From contig NC_059082.1 in assembly GCF_020497125.1 (NCBI RefSeq), positions 26,744,965 to 26,808,964 on the forward strand: 64,000 nt of DNA, given 5' to 3'. Positions within the stretch are counted from its first letter, which is position 1. Each line of letters starts with the position of its first letter. This DNA comes from Mauremys mutica (taxonomy: Eukaryota > Chordata > Testudines > Geoemydidae). Below the pieces are notes generated by a model. It did no database searches and was not told the origin of the DNA. It was given only the letters and a program-made list of their open reading frames with translations. Both the position numbers and the translations under genes were made by a program. Positions 45,512 through 56,384 of this stretch are shown one piece after another.

Positions 45512-45966
45512 AAACAATCCAGGATTTTGGGAAAGTCTAGATTTAAAAGAAAATTATGCCAAATCTGAAATACTAGCTATAAATCTGCCAGACCCTGAAA
45601 AGTCACTCCTCCAGAAAATGTTTGGGTACAAATGGGCAACAAATTCTATAAGATACATGGGAATTCAAATCTCAAACAACCTAGAAGAGCTTCTATCATC
45701 TAAATGTTAAACCATTACTTCAGCAAATAAAAAGGATTTGGAGTGCTGGGGAAAGTATGCAATTTTTGACTGGGAAGAACACCCAAGGATATCTGCTATC
45801 TTTCTTGTTTCAAAATCTTTCTATGATTATCCCAGATACAAACCTAGCAGGAATACAGAGGATATTGTTACAATTTACATGGAATAAGAAAAGGCCAAGA
45901 GTGAGTGCAGATACTTTGTACAGCTCCATTAAACAGGGTAGACTAGCTGCTCCAAATAATCTATGG
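45512..45966 (+). mobile_element. L1-clade LINE ORF2 fragment, left part
   Basis: Plus-strand frames give NYAKSEILAINLPDPEKSLL, then MFGYKWATNSIRYMGIQISN and NLEELLSSK followed by a stop. After a frame change comes FQNLSMIIPDTNLAGIQRIL and LQFTWNKKRPRVSADTLYSS then IKQGRLAAPNN. The order KSE..YLGI..FIWN.KRPR..L....GGL..P is that of L1-type ORF2 downstream of the reverse transcriptase core. The reading frame is cut by the hAT at 45967 and resumes at 46266. Confidence 0.82.
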
Positions 45967-46265
45967 CAGCGTTTCTCAAACAGGGGTCTGCAGGCCCTGC
46001 TGATCAACTCCTTCCCCCCCACCACCACGCCTCCTGCATGATGGGGAACAGCATGCAGGAGGCGCTGGGAGAGGGGGAGGAAGGGGGACGGGGTGCTTGG
46101 GAGAGGTGGCAGCAAGAGGCAGGGAAGAGGAGAGGCGGAGTGTAGCCTTGGGGGAAGGGGTGAAGTGGGGGCGGGGCCTGGGGCTGAGCAGGCAGCTTGG
46201 GGGTCCACAGCAAAATTTAAAATCAAAATAGGGGTCCTCAGGTTACTAAAGTTTGAGAACCGCCA
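45967..46265. mobile_element. hAT element inserted in L1, TSD ATCTATGG
   Basis: Left end CAGCGTTTCTCAAAC and right end GTTTGAGAACCGCCA are inverted copies with three differences. ATCTATGG flanks exactly (45959-45966 and 46266-46273). The same family as 12932-13117 is suggested by the TTTCTCAAAC..GTTTGAGAACC ends. The GC-rich core has no gene. Confidence 0.92.
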
Positions 46266-47400
46266 ATCTATGGTATTATCAAGCCAGCCAGTTCAAAGCA
46301 GGAGTGGGGGGGGGGAGTGCCCAGACAAACACTGGGTCTTTATTGAACAGAAAAATTGTGACAGTGTAAATCTCTAGGCTACTCCAGAAGTTTACACACA
46401 TCCTTTAGCAAAGGCTACTCTATGGGTTTGGGATAGAATTAGAGAAATTCTTTTCCCTCGCCAATCACATCCATTGCAAATACTCTAGATCTTAACCCAA
46501 ATTGCAAACCAAAGAGCTTCAAAGATTGGGAGAGCCATGGAATACACTTGGTTGGCCAGCTATTCAGTAAAGAAACTTTTCTAACTTATTTAGAGATCAC
46601 AACTAATTTTAACTGGCACTAGTACTTTGAAGTAAGGAATTATGTTTCTCAACTTTCTAGAAAACCTGTTTTATACAGAAAGCTAACAAATAGAAGGGAT
46701 GGCACTTGGTCAATGAGGAAACAAAAAAATAACTAATTTGTATTAATCTTTGCAGACAGCTTTCCTAACAAAAAAAAGTTCATACATGACTCACGGGGGA
46801 AAGGATGTGGATAGACAAATTACCCCAGAGAACGGGGGTTTAAGTCTGGAAAAAAAAAAAGAGGACCAGTAACCTCAGTCTGACGCACAATAAAAAATTC
46901 TTGAAGATACTGTTTCAATGGCCCTTCAAACCAACCAGGTTATAAGATATATATATAGACTGAATGGGAATAAGTGTCAGAGAAATTGTGGTGAAGAAGG
47001 CGATTTTATGCATATATGGTATTCTGTTCAGTCCTTAGAGAGTATTTGGATGCAATCCACAACCAAATATCACAAATCGTGGAGTATTTATTACCAAATG
47101 ATCTCTCGGTAATCTTCCTAAGTCTTTCTAGTGAAAATGGTCACACAAGAAGAAAAGAAGAATTAATCTCTCATCTGGTAGTAACTGCTTGGCTATTGGT
47201 AGCCTCTCACTGGAAAAAGAAACATAGTCCAACCATAGAGGAATGGTTTAAAAAAAAAAAAAAAAAGGAGGTTGTGGTTATAGAAAAGTTAACATACCAG
47301 CTATGTACCCAGCAAGAGACAGAAGACAGATAGATACAGGGTTACCTTTTATTCAATACTCAAAGTACATCCCCCTGCAAAAAATCCAGCACACCTATCC
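46266..47400 (+). mobile_element. L1-clade LINE ORF2 fragment, right part
   Basis: Continues the L1 protein in several frames: CPDKHWVFIEQKNCDSVNL, later YRLNGNKCQRNCGEEGDFMH then IWYSVQ, and SQIVEYLLPNDLSVIFL, RRKEELISHLVVTAWLLVAS and HWKKKHSPTIEEWFKK..EKLTYQLCTQQETEDR. The C..C..G...H.W-type segment (NKCQRNCGEEGDFMHIWYS) corresponds to the cysteine motif near the end of L1 ORF2. An A-run near 47250-47266 lies inside the coding part, not at the 3' end. Multiple stops show decay. The right boundary is approximate. Confidence 0.8.
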
Positions 47401-50382
47401 AGTTTTTTTAACATTTGATAGACATGCCTGACCTGTTAAACATGTATACTGAGATTTCACTCAACTTAATAAAAATCAGTAGAAATGGCATATTACAGGT
47501 GTTTTAATGATACTCACTCTGTAATACAACACCCTATTAAACAGAAATATCTGATGACTATACTCCTTCATGTCTCATTAAACGAAAACTAACTGATTTA
47601 AATAATTGTTTTGTTTCTGATATTTACATGGTCAGGATTTGTCAACTTGTTAAAATTTCCTAAATAGTTAAAAATAGTAGTTTGGTCAGATGCTTGTGAA
47701 TATTTAAAACAAACAAACAAAACAATGAGAACATTTTTTAGTTGTGGGAATGCAAAAAAAATGCTTTTCATAACTACAGTTAACTTTTATTTTGTGTATT
47801 TTAGACATGATGTAATTAATAAGCTCTTGTGGAACCATGGACACTAACAACTCTGGGTTTGCACAGCCGGAATTTTTAATGAGACATAAGTCTATAAAAA
47901 TTTACATTTACGCAAAGCATAGACACAATATTGGGAAAGTGAGGTTAGAATCTTATTTCTCAGGCTGGGCATGTAACATACAACACTGGTAAGATATCCA
48001 AAAATAAGAGATGCCGTACGGACTGATCAGTTCCAAACTATTCATCTTGTAAAACTAACGTATCCAGTGTGTTCCAAACAGCTCAAACACAGCATTTCCT
48101 AAAGGATCAATTATACAAATAAGCAATATGGGGCAGCCAAAGCAGCAGCTGTTATTTTCTGGCAACTCAAGAAAAATTGTTTTAAAACTAATATGCTTAA
48201 TATTTCCAATTTTTAATGTTCCTGAAAATGAAGTTGAACCAACAATCTTAACTCCAGGCCATGTAGGTCACCATTTAACACAAACATTTACTACTTCCCT
48301 TGAAATAGAGGACACTGCTGCCAAATACCACAAGCTGCAGTGAAAGATAACATGGCCAAGTCTTTCATTAGTGATCAGCAAGCTTTCACATATACTACAG
48401 TGAGAACAAGGATCAGCCACCTATTGAATTCAATGTTGGATACCGAACAAGATTAACTAATTCACATGCCTTGCTCATATTCAGAAGTTTCTAGCAAATT
48501 AAATTCTAAATTTCATCTTCTCCTCTGCTTCAACTTCCAATTTGATTCCACTCACTAGCCATGTCCCTGTTCTCAATTACAAGTGACTTCACCCATTCCT
48601 CTTCCTCAACTTCTACCTACTTCTATAGAAGTTTGTTTCCCAATAAGCCTAAACTTTGAAAAGAAATCTATGTTCTAAATAACTTCTCTTAACTGTATTT
48701 TATGTTTATTCAGTTAGAATCTGTTTCTAATATAAAAATATCATGTTCATGTAAATATTTTGGTGATAAAAAATTAAAGCCTCAAAAAACTATTTTCCGG
48801 AACAGATTTTTTTATATATATGTAAAAAGAACTACAGGTTAAATTGATTTTTTCATATTTTATTTTGCATACTATCGGATTAGTTTGTGAGGATTGAAGA
48901 CTTATCAGAAATTCTTTGTTTATCTTCAAACAGGAAATTTTCCTACCACTGACTTTCTAAGTAAAGGGATAAAAGTTATTCACTTGTGAATTTTAGTGTT
49001 TATTTTATTTCAAATACAGTTTTGTCATTCAGGGAATCAGAGAAGTCCAAGCTAACATTAAAAAAAAAATAAATCAAGAGAATTACAGTAGTACCGATAA
49101 AACTACCCAAAGTTACTGAGAATACAATTTTGTAAATAAAATCCACAGCATTGTGAAAGTTTTAATTTCATCTATGCTGATATATAGGAACTAGGAAGTA
49201 AAGGGTGTGGTCCAAGAAGACAATAAAAAGGCAGCACGGCAGCAGAGTATCGTCAGAAGTATGAACAGACAGTCTTAGTGTCAGACTTGTCTAAAGAAAA
49301 AGCCTTTGAGCATATTAGAGGACAAACCAAGCATAACTTTATCTGTAGAACAAGAATTACACTTTCTGGTCACAAAATGGATATGAGAACAGGATAGTAT
49401 GGTAGGTCATCCATTTAGCATTCAGATACTCTAGAATTAAGTGAGGTATGATCACTTCAATTGAAAGAATGTTGCAACTAGTTTTCTCCATCCATTAGAC
49501 ATTTGTTGACCTCCAATATTATTCAACTGCTGTTTTACATTAACAATACAGGCTCTTTTCTGCAGAGGGAGCTAGTTGTCTATCCATACGGATGAACAGA
49601 CTTTCCTTTTCAGGTGGTAAACGGTATTTCTCCAATGAAGGAAGTCATTCTCTAGAAAGATTTTCTCTTGTGTCACACTTGAACAGACATAAGACACTAT
49701 TGGAATTGCAGATTTTTGTAGCTCCAATGAAAGTTATCATGAAGACTCTAAAATTTCTCCACGTGACATGACATAGTAAAGTGCTATCAGGAAATATTTA
49801 GAAACCGAAAATTAAGACACATGGCTGAAATGAAATTGGTCAGAGTCTCAGTGAAATTTAAAGACAAATCATCTAGGAAGGGCAAGTACAGAGATATTGT
49901 TTCAGTGTCTCTGCAGACATCACTGCATTGGTTTATACTCTGTTCAGATTTCCAAGTTATTTGTATCCGTAAGAGCTGGAAGCCAGAGATCCTGGAGTAC
50001 AATTCTATGGCAAGATGTGAATTTTATGGCTGTAGAGTGTTGTAGAATACAAGAAGCCATGCTTATAGTTTATTTGAAGCACTTCTGACACCTTTTTCAT
50101 TTCATTGGTCACTCATACCTGGTCAAGTGTCTGCCCAGAGAATTAAGATGCTGTTCTAAAGGAAAGCAATGAATAGGGGAATCTGTATGACTCAAATAGT
50201 TAGTGGCAGATGATGTATTGATGTTTACATAATTTCAAATCATACATTATCAAACTGTGAAGAATCAGACCTACAATGTTGGAAATATTTCAGTCAAGTC
50301 AACAGTTGATACTTTTCTTCCTTTCTCCTACCTAAAAATACCTGACTTCTGTAAGAGAGTACTCTAGTTATGGATTAATTAC

Positions 50383-50566
50383 CTGAAGGGGCTCCAACCC
50401 AAGCCAGACCAAGGACACCATCATCAAAATCACGGTCAGTAAATACATAGGCCAAGCAATAATCATCATGATTCTGTTCAGAGTTCAGTTCCAGAAACTT
50501 CTCCACACCAATATTAGGAAATCTGAAGGGATTGGAAGGGTCTCTCTCATCAACAGTTGTGTTGAT
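50383..50566 (-). CDS. ADAM10: ADAM10 exon 8 (metalloprotease domain)
   Basis: Acceptor TACTTTTAG, donor GTAATT on the minus strand. It reads [20 protein letters not shown], then [20 protein letters not shown] and [20 protein letters not shown] then S. INTT is a glycosylation sequon near the start. [16 protein letters not shown] is a signature of the ADAM10 catalytic domain. Differences from mammals are conservative (VDER, SNP). One base is left over for the Gly codon completed in exon 9. Confidence 0.98.
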
Positions 50567-52470
50567 CTAAAAGTAAATTCAAATTTATACTAAATCAGAC
50601 ATTTCATTTTTGTCTGGCTAATACAAGCTTGCTAAGACAAACTTCCTATTACCAACTATGATGTCAAATAACATCAATATCTAAAGATTTATAGACACTA
50701 CATATCAATTCATAATATCTAGAAAATCCTGAGTCCTAAAGTGAACTTGTTTCATAATACAATGTAACTGCATTTATGCGGCAAATTACAACCTCCTTCT
50801 TCTTCCTTCAAATGCTTCCTTAAGACAAACTTCATCCACAAGAACTCAAAAAAAGTGTGTATTTTTAACTTTAATTCTACATTTTTTAGATTAACTTTGA
50901 TCTGGGTTATTCAATTGACTACTATATATATATACTTTAAATGCAAGTTCCTGGAGCAAAAAGATTGTATTACATCCTATAATATACACTGATGGCACAT
51001 GCTACATCATAGCACACAAATGTTTAGATACAGCTAAGAACAAGAAAGAATTGTAAAAGTGCCATATAAAGTAAAACTGCATGCTCAGATTAAATCTCCA
51101 ACATAAAACTAAGAGCAAGGTTTTAGTATTATGGGCTATACATAAATTCTGTTCAGCTCATTGTACTGTGAAAGTCTCTCAAAGATATTTTTCTGAGCAC
51201 AAACATGCACTAAGGCAGAAGCTGATTAGAGATTTTTTTTTTAAAGTGAACACAACAACAACAACATGTGCTACTATGCACAGAGCAATTTCATATGTAA
51301 CAATCTAAAAGTTGGAGGCCTAAAAGCAATTTGCAAAAGGAAGTTTTTAAAAAATTGCACTTTGGTCTTGGTTTTTTATGATGTATAAAGGCAGCCTTTT
51401 AATCTTTTATCTTTAAAATAAAAAGAGTCAGGTATATCAAGTGATCCATTCTGGTTTGACCTTCCCTATTTTTTCAGGAGGAACTTTTCAGGCGTCTGGT
51501 GTATTGCCAGTTACCTCACACCTTAACCCAAAAGGCCGAAGTGCTGACTCTTCAAAAAAAGACCTTCTTTCTCCCAAGCTGTTTATATATTAGTTACATA
51601 GATGTTACAAAGATAAAAATATAGATTAGTTTTTTTTAACACTAGACTAAAATCCCTTCCTCTCAATTGCTCCCCCTTTTAGTTGGTCTCTTGTAATGTC
51701 AGATATCCTTCCAAGGTAGATTAATACATTTTAAGGCCAAAAGAGACCAAGAAGATCACTTAATCTAACTTCTTGCATAAGAAGAGCCAGAGTTTCACCT
51801 GTGCTGGAGGGAATTAATCCTCTTCTCCCATTACATAAACAAACCCTGTTTAAAAGACCCACATTTGTAACTGTTGAAGCACACAACTTATCTCACACAG
51901 AATTTCAGGCCTTCTTTGTATGTCAAAGCAACAAAAAGGGAACAAGCACAACAGTTTTCTCCTTTGCACGTCACCTTTAACAACTAATTGATGTTTCTTT
52001 ATATCAATGTACTGACTACATTTTCCCCACCAATGAAAGAACCATTTTAAGGATAAACTGGACTTTAAAATTAGGAAGCAACTTTCTGCAGTGACCATTG
52101 GTTTAAAGCATCAAATATAAGCAGTTTAAAAATAATTAATATTGTAACAGCCCCCCAAGTAAACTCCTATAGTTCTACTGTATTTCCTTTCCCATCACTG
52201 CCGATAACCAATATATGAGAAGCTCTGTCCCTTAAATTAGTCCGCTATGTCAAACACTGAATTGAAACATCACAGAGCCACGATGAAAGCCGCGGCAATG
52301 TGAATATTAAGATTGCAAGAGCACTGAAGAAATTAGGTAGGATGACAATTATAAAAGACTGTTTTTAACATGAAAGTTTCATAGTCAGCAGATAGTTAAA
52401 TGACAATAATTCTTTTAAACAAACATTCCTCACATTCAACAGATATGTCTGCAACAACAGAATTACTTAC
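50567..52470. other. ADAM10: ADAM10 intron 7
   Basis: 1.9 kb AT-rich intron; I recognise no transposon or extra exon. Confidence 0.7.
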
Positions 52471-52563
52471 TCTTATTCGTTTCACCATGAAACTGATGTT
52501 ACGGATTCCTGTGAAATCTGTTGACTGGTAAATTGTGTCAATTGCTTTAACATGACTGGATAT
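52471..52563 (-). CDS. ADAM10: ADAM10 exon 7 (metalloprotease domain)
   Basis: Acceptor CTGATTAATAG, donor GTAAGT on the minus strand. It reads [20 protein letters not shown] then [11 protein letters not shown], 31 complete codons. RNIS is a conserved glycosylation sequon. The acceptor has a weak polypyrimidine tract for a constitutive exon. The exon was too short to appear as a long open frame; it was found by reading for splice-bounded ADAM10 similarity. Confidence 0.96.
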
Positions 52564-52833
52564 CTATTAATCAGAAAGAGACAAGCTGAAGTGTTTACAG
52601 TCAAAAAATGTTTTCTACCTATTATACTACACAAGAAAACTTTAATGCAAGCATCTTCATATCCAGTATTAACTTTCACTCATATGTGATAGGTGTTTTT
52701 AATAAAGTACCCGTAATGAATAATCAGTGTACATCTAAAGTAAATGACACAGTTCAGACCATAAAAATCTTAGATATCCCCTACTGCTAAATTAACTTTA
52801 CTCACCCAATACAAATAACTGGAAACAATGATA

Positions 52834-53029
52834 TACACATCTACCCCGATATAACGCGACCTGATATAACACAAATTCAGATATAACACGGTAAAGCAGG
52901 GCTCGGGGAGGGGGGGGGGGCGCGGCGGCGGTGCAGGGCTGCGCACTCCGGTGGATCAAAGCAAGTTCGATATAACGTGGTAAGATTTTTTGGCTCCGGA
53001 GGACAGCGTTATATCAAGGTAGAGGTGTA
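52834..53029. mobile_element. Short TA-flanked DNA element (GATATAAC ends)
   Basis: Left end TACACATCTACCCCGATATA then ACGC; right end GCGTTATATCAAGGTAGAGG then TGTA, an inverted pair with several changes. Internal TATAACRCG-type motifs repeat in both orientations. The core has a run of ten or more G and CGGCGG. TA termini suggest a Tc1/mariner-type MITE; the superfamily is inferred. Confidence 0.75.
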
Positions 53030-53226
53030 TTTGTTTGTGACAGCCATTTAATTCACCCTAACATCAAAGTACTGTGAAAAGTATCCTCAAAGGGTTGCAT
53101 TATTTTAAAGAACGATATGCTGGAACAGTTTTAGACAAAATTTAATTGTAAATTGTCACTGCACATTATTCTATTTTTACTAGAAAGCAAATATGAAAAA
53201 CTACCATTTGCCTTCTTAAGAATACA

Positions 53227-53789
53227 GGATAAAGTTTTCAAAAGCACCTAAAAGTGACTTAAGGATTAGAGTGACAAAGGGACTTAGGTGCCTAATTGCC
53301 ACTTTAAGAGGGCTTATGTCCAATATTTAGGAATCAATGAGATCCTCGAAAACCCCCCCGTTAGCTGGCGTCTAACAATGAAGTCACCTAAATTCACACA
53401 AGTTCCTGCCAGTGGGCCTGCACAAAACTGCTTAAGTCTTGATGCTACCAAAGCAGCTTGATGCCCACCCCTTTCCTTGGTATTTCCTATTGGCTAACTT
53501 AGGCTGCTGCCCATTCAGCTTGTTACTTTTCTGAATCCCATTCTTAGGCACCTAACTCTCATCACGCATTGCCTAAATTGGGGGTAAGGATTCCTACTGG
53601 GCAGCTGGGCACGTAAAAGTTTAGAAGTGTTGCAAAGCTTAAGTCCCTTTGTGGACTCAGGAGCCCAAGCCCCATTTTCAAAAAAAAAAAGACACATAGG
53701 CTCTTAAGTCCCACTGACTTTCAATTAGGTGCCTAATTATCTAACTTGCTCTTGAAAATGGGACTAGGGCACTTCTGAAAATGTTACCC
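53227..53789. mobile_element. Non-autonomous DNA element (TTTTCAAAAGCACCTAA ends)
   Basis: Left end GGATAAAGTTTTCAAAAGCA then CCTAA; right end GGGCACTTCTGAAAATGTTA then CCC, inverted with a few changes. Interior phrases GACTTAGGTGCCTAA and TTAGGCACCTAACT occur in both orientations. No gene. Target duplication unclear. Confidence 0.65.
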
Positions 53790-54050
53790 ATAATGAATTG
53801 TAGCGGTACAGTTTAATGAACTAATACTATACATTAAATTAGATGCAAAAGTGGGCTGTGAAGCTACACAACACTTCAAGAAGTAGTAACACGTTACCTA
53901 GATTTTTCAGCAAACATAAAAGGAACCAAGAAAGTAAGTTTCCTAGCTAGGAATTCATTGAAATAAGTGAGGATTGTCTACTTTTGGTTTCTTCCTACTG
54001 CTTCTCTGACCATCTACTGAATTTGCCTCTATAGGAGTAGGTCTTACTGG

Positions 54051-54323
54051 ACAGGTCTATATCGCAGCTGGGAACATGTGTGCCAGCACAGATAGACTCA
54101 CTAAAACAGAAGTGTGGATGTTGTGGGACAGGCAGAGGGGCTCAGGCTAGTCACCCAAGTTCAAGTCCTCCTGACTCCTTGGGTTTGTGCTTGGGTGGCT
54201 AGCCTAAGCCACCACCTGTGCGGCTATGGCAACACTGCTTCAGCATGTTAGCTCCAGCAGAGCTAGTATGATCTTTTTACCCAGCCTAGAAGGCATGTTC
54301 CCAGCTGCATTGCTGACATACCC
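54051..54323. mobile_element. Foldback MITE (GCAGCTGGGAACATG halves)
   Basis: Left end ACAGGTCTATATCGCAGCTG then GGAACATG; right end CATGTTCCCAGCTGCATTGC then TGACATACCC, inverted copies. The middle also pairs (GGCTAGTCACCCAAG / CTTGGGTGGCTAGCC as near inverse phrases). Boundaries approximate; no clear target duplication. Confidence 0.65.
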
Positions 54324-54459
54324 ACTGTCATTAACTGAAAGTGCTCAGAATTTACATTGTATAGCTTTCCTCTTGAAATGCTAACGTATCATTTTTTTCA
54401 GACTTTCATACAAATCTGACATCTCCAGAAGGAACTATTTTCTTAACAAATTATGAGCT

Positions 54460-54546
54460 TGGGGCCTGATTTTCATAGGTGCTAAACATCCACAACTCCC
54501 ATTAAAGAGAGGTCCAAGTGCCTAGCACCTCTGAATATTGGGCACT
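54460..54546. repeat. Small palindromic amniote repeat
   Basis: GGGGCCTGATTTTCATAGGT then GCT at the left pairs with AGCACCTCTGAATATTGGGC at the right, with CAACTCCCATT in the middle. It looks like one of the common short palindromic repeats of reptile genomes. Confidence 0.6.
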
Positions 54547-54737
54547 TGGTACCCTTGTGGTGGGTCAATGAGAAAGCTGCCTTAATAATGCCAGGATGGC
54601 AGTAGCAGATGAAAAAGTGTATCCAGACCTGAACATGAAAAGCACCATGATAAAAATGCATTCATTTGTCTAGACTATTCCCCCTTAAAGAGAAAAAGAA
54701 CAGACTCCTGAAATAGTGACTAACGGCTTACGAATAC

Positions 54738-54887
54738 CTGTGCAATCACAGCTTCTCTTGTTCCATAATGCTTATAGAATAGATGATCAGTCTGAATGTA
54801 CAGCTGACAAGTATTTTTTTCAGCTTGAGCTGCACGTTTTCTTCTTAAAAGCTCTGGACCATTGATGTTATGTTCTTTGTAGGGTTT
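54738..54887 (-). CDS. ADAM10: ADAM10 exon 6 (prodomain end, convertase site, catalytic start)
   Basis: Acceptor TATATATATAG, donor GTATTC on the minus strand; the acceptor sits after an AT repeat instead of a strong pyrimidine tract. It reads [18 protein letters not shown], then [20 protein letters not shown] and [16 protein letters not shown] is the proprotein-convertase cleavage site that releases the prodomain (RKKR in mammals). The nine residues before NGPELL differ strongly from mammals, whereas [13 protein letters not shown] is conserved. 50 complete codons. Confidence 0.96.
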
Positions 54888-55478
54888 CTATATATATAGA
54901 AATTAGAAAGCAACAAAGCATTAATTTTGTACATATTCTTTTAAAATTAAGTCATTTAAAAACACTAATGCCTTTTACATGAGTGCAGTATTCTTAAGAG
55001 AAAAACACATGAAGAGCTATATTATCCTATTTATTATATAAAAGTTTCTCAAATCTTGAACTAGGCTAGTCTTCAAGTAGGTCATCTACTTCATAAGCAC
55101 ACTTTACTCATAACTCCTCTGTGAGCTTATCCCTGTAATTTAGAATATAGCCAACAAAAACAAAGTTTTGGTACCATCATATCACAGGAATTCTGTGCCT
55201 CTAAAACCTAGGAAACCATAATAGAAAACAATGTAGCTCTTTGCAATGGTGGATAAACAACAAAAATCCAATTTGCAGATATAAAAATCAATTCTAGAAG
55301 TGTTTCCTCACTACAACAAAAAGGTTGCTTCTTAGAGTAGTAATGATCTGAACAAGCTGAAACACTCCAATATGTGCTTGAACGTGGAATGAAGTATTAC
55401 CAAACAACAGCCAGAATAACACATCCACTATTTCTGCCATTCAGAGCATTGATGGCTAACACATTTGCCTTAGCAAGC

Positions 55479-56117
55479 TAGGGCCCTATCAAATTCACAG
55501 CCATGAAAAATGCATCACGGACTGTGAAATCTGGTCTCTTCCCCGCCCCCGTTAAATCTAGTCTTTTGTGTGCTTTTACCCTATACTATACAGATTTCAC
55601 AGGGGAGACCAGTGTTTCTCAAACTGGGGGTCCTGACCCAAAAGAGAGTGATGGGGGGGAGGGGGCACCCGCAAGGTTATTTTACTGGGGTCGCGGTATT
55701 GACACCCTTACTTCCGCACTGCCTTCGGAGCTAGGCAGCCTGCAAGCAGCAGCTGTTGTAATTGTAGGGATCCTTACCCAAAAAGGTGTTTTGGGTGGGG
55801 GGGGGATCGCTACTGCTACCCTTACTTCTGCGTTGCTGCTGAAGGTACTGCCTTCAGAGCTGGGCAGCTGGAGAGCGGCGACTGCTGGCTGGGAGCCCAG
55901 CTCTGACAGCAGGGCTGCCGTCAGCAGTAGTGCAGAAGTAAGGATGGCAGTAGCGAACTCCCCCCACTCCCCCAACTCCTTTTTGGGTCAGGACCCCCTA
56001 CAATTACAACACTGTGAAATTTCAGATTTAAATTGCTGAAATCACAAAAGTTAAGATTTTTTAAATCCTATCACTGTGAATTTGACCAAAATGGGTCGTG
56101 AATTTGGTAGGGCTCTA
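55479..56117. mobile_element. TAGGG-end hAT element, copy 3
   Basis: Left end TAGGGCCCTATCAAATTCAC then AGCCATGAAAAATGCATCAC; right end GTGAATTTGGTAGGGCTCTA. The GC-rich core has the same GCAGAAGTAAGGATGGCAG / CTTACTTCTGCGTTGC blocks as copies 1 and 2. Flanking octamers (TAGCAAGC left, TTTATAGC right) do not match, so the duplication has decayed or one end is altered. The 178-codon plus-strand frame inside is not a gene. Confidence 0.88.
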
Positions 56118-56139
56118 TTTATAGCCCATCATCATCTAG

Positions 56140-56384
56140 TAGGTCATGTCTACACATGGCAGTTTTGGGGGGAAATCCTGCTGCTCCCAATACTGGATGC
56201 AGCTGCACTGGCTCAATTGCACTAGTGTTAGCAATTTCTTGAGCCACAATGTAAATAGGGTTTTGGCTGCCAGTGCTGTTTTCAGCAGAACGTCATCTAA
56301 CCGCTGAAGGTAAATCTATTGGACAGCTCTGAAAATAGTCATGATAGTTGAAACTGTCCACACTAGGGATCAGGACATGCCTAA
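56140..56384. mobile_element. Possible degenerate MITE
   Basis: Left TAGGTCATGTCTACACATGG and right CACTAGGGATCAGGACATGC then CTA give a short inverted pair (TAGG.CATGTC). It fits the size and TGTCTACA motif of the other MITEs here, but the interior does not fold clearly. Confidence 0.4.

Larger units (their letters stand above)
41857..50382. other. ADAM10: ADAM10 intron 8
   Basis: 8.5 kb intron, the largest complete one here. It holds three retroelement segments: a minus-strand LINE (42995-44085), a CR1-like segment (44253-44735) and an L1-clade LINE (45512-47400) split by a hAT. From 47400 to 50382 I see only AT-rich sequence with nothing recognised. Confidence 0.75.
52564..54737. other. 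ADAM10: ADAM10 intron 6
   Basis: 2.2 kb intron, about half transposon-derived: elements at 52834-53029, 53227-53789, 54051-54323 and 54460-54546. No exon hidden. Confidence 0.75.

Noticed and set aside
55503..56039. 178-codon plus-strand frame
   Set aside because: It is contained in TAGGG-end hAT copy 3. The repeated core blocks lack stops in this frame by composition, and copies 1 and 2 do not preserve the same protein.
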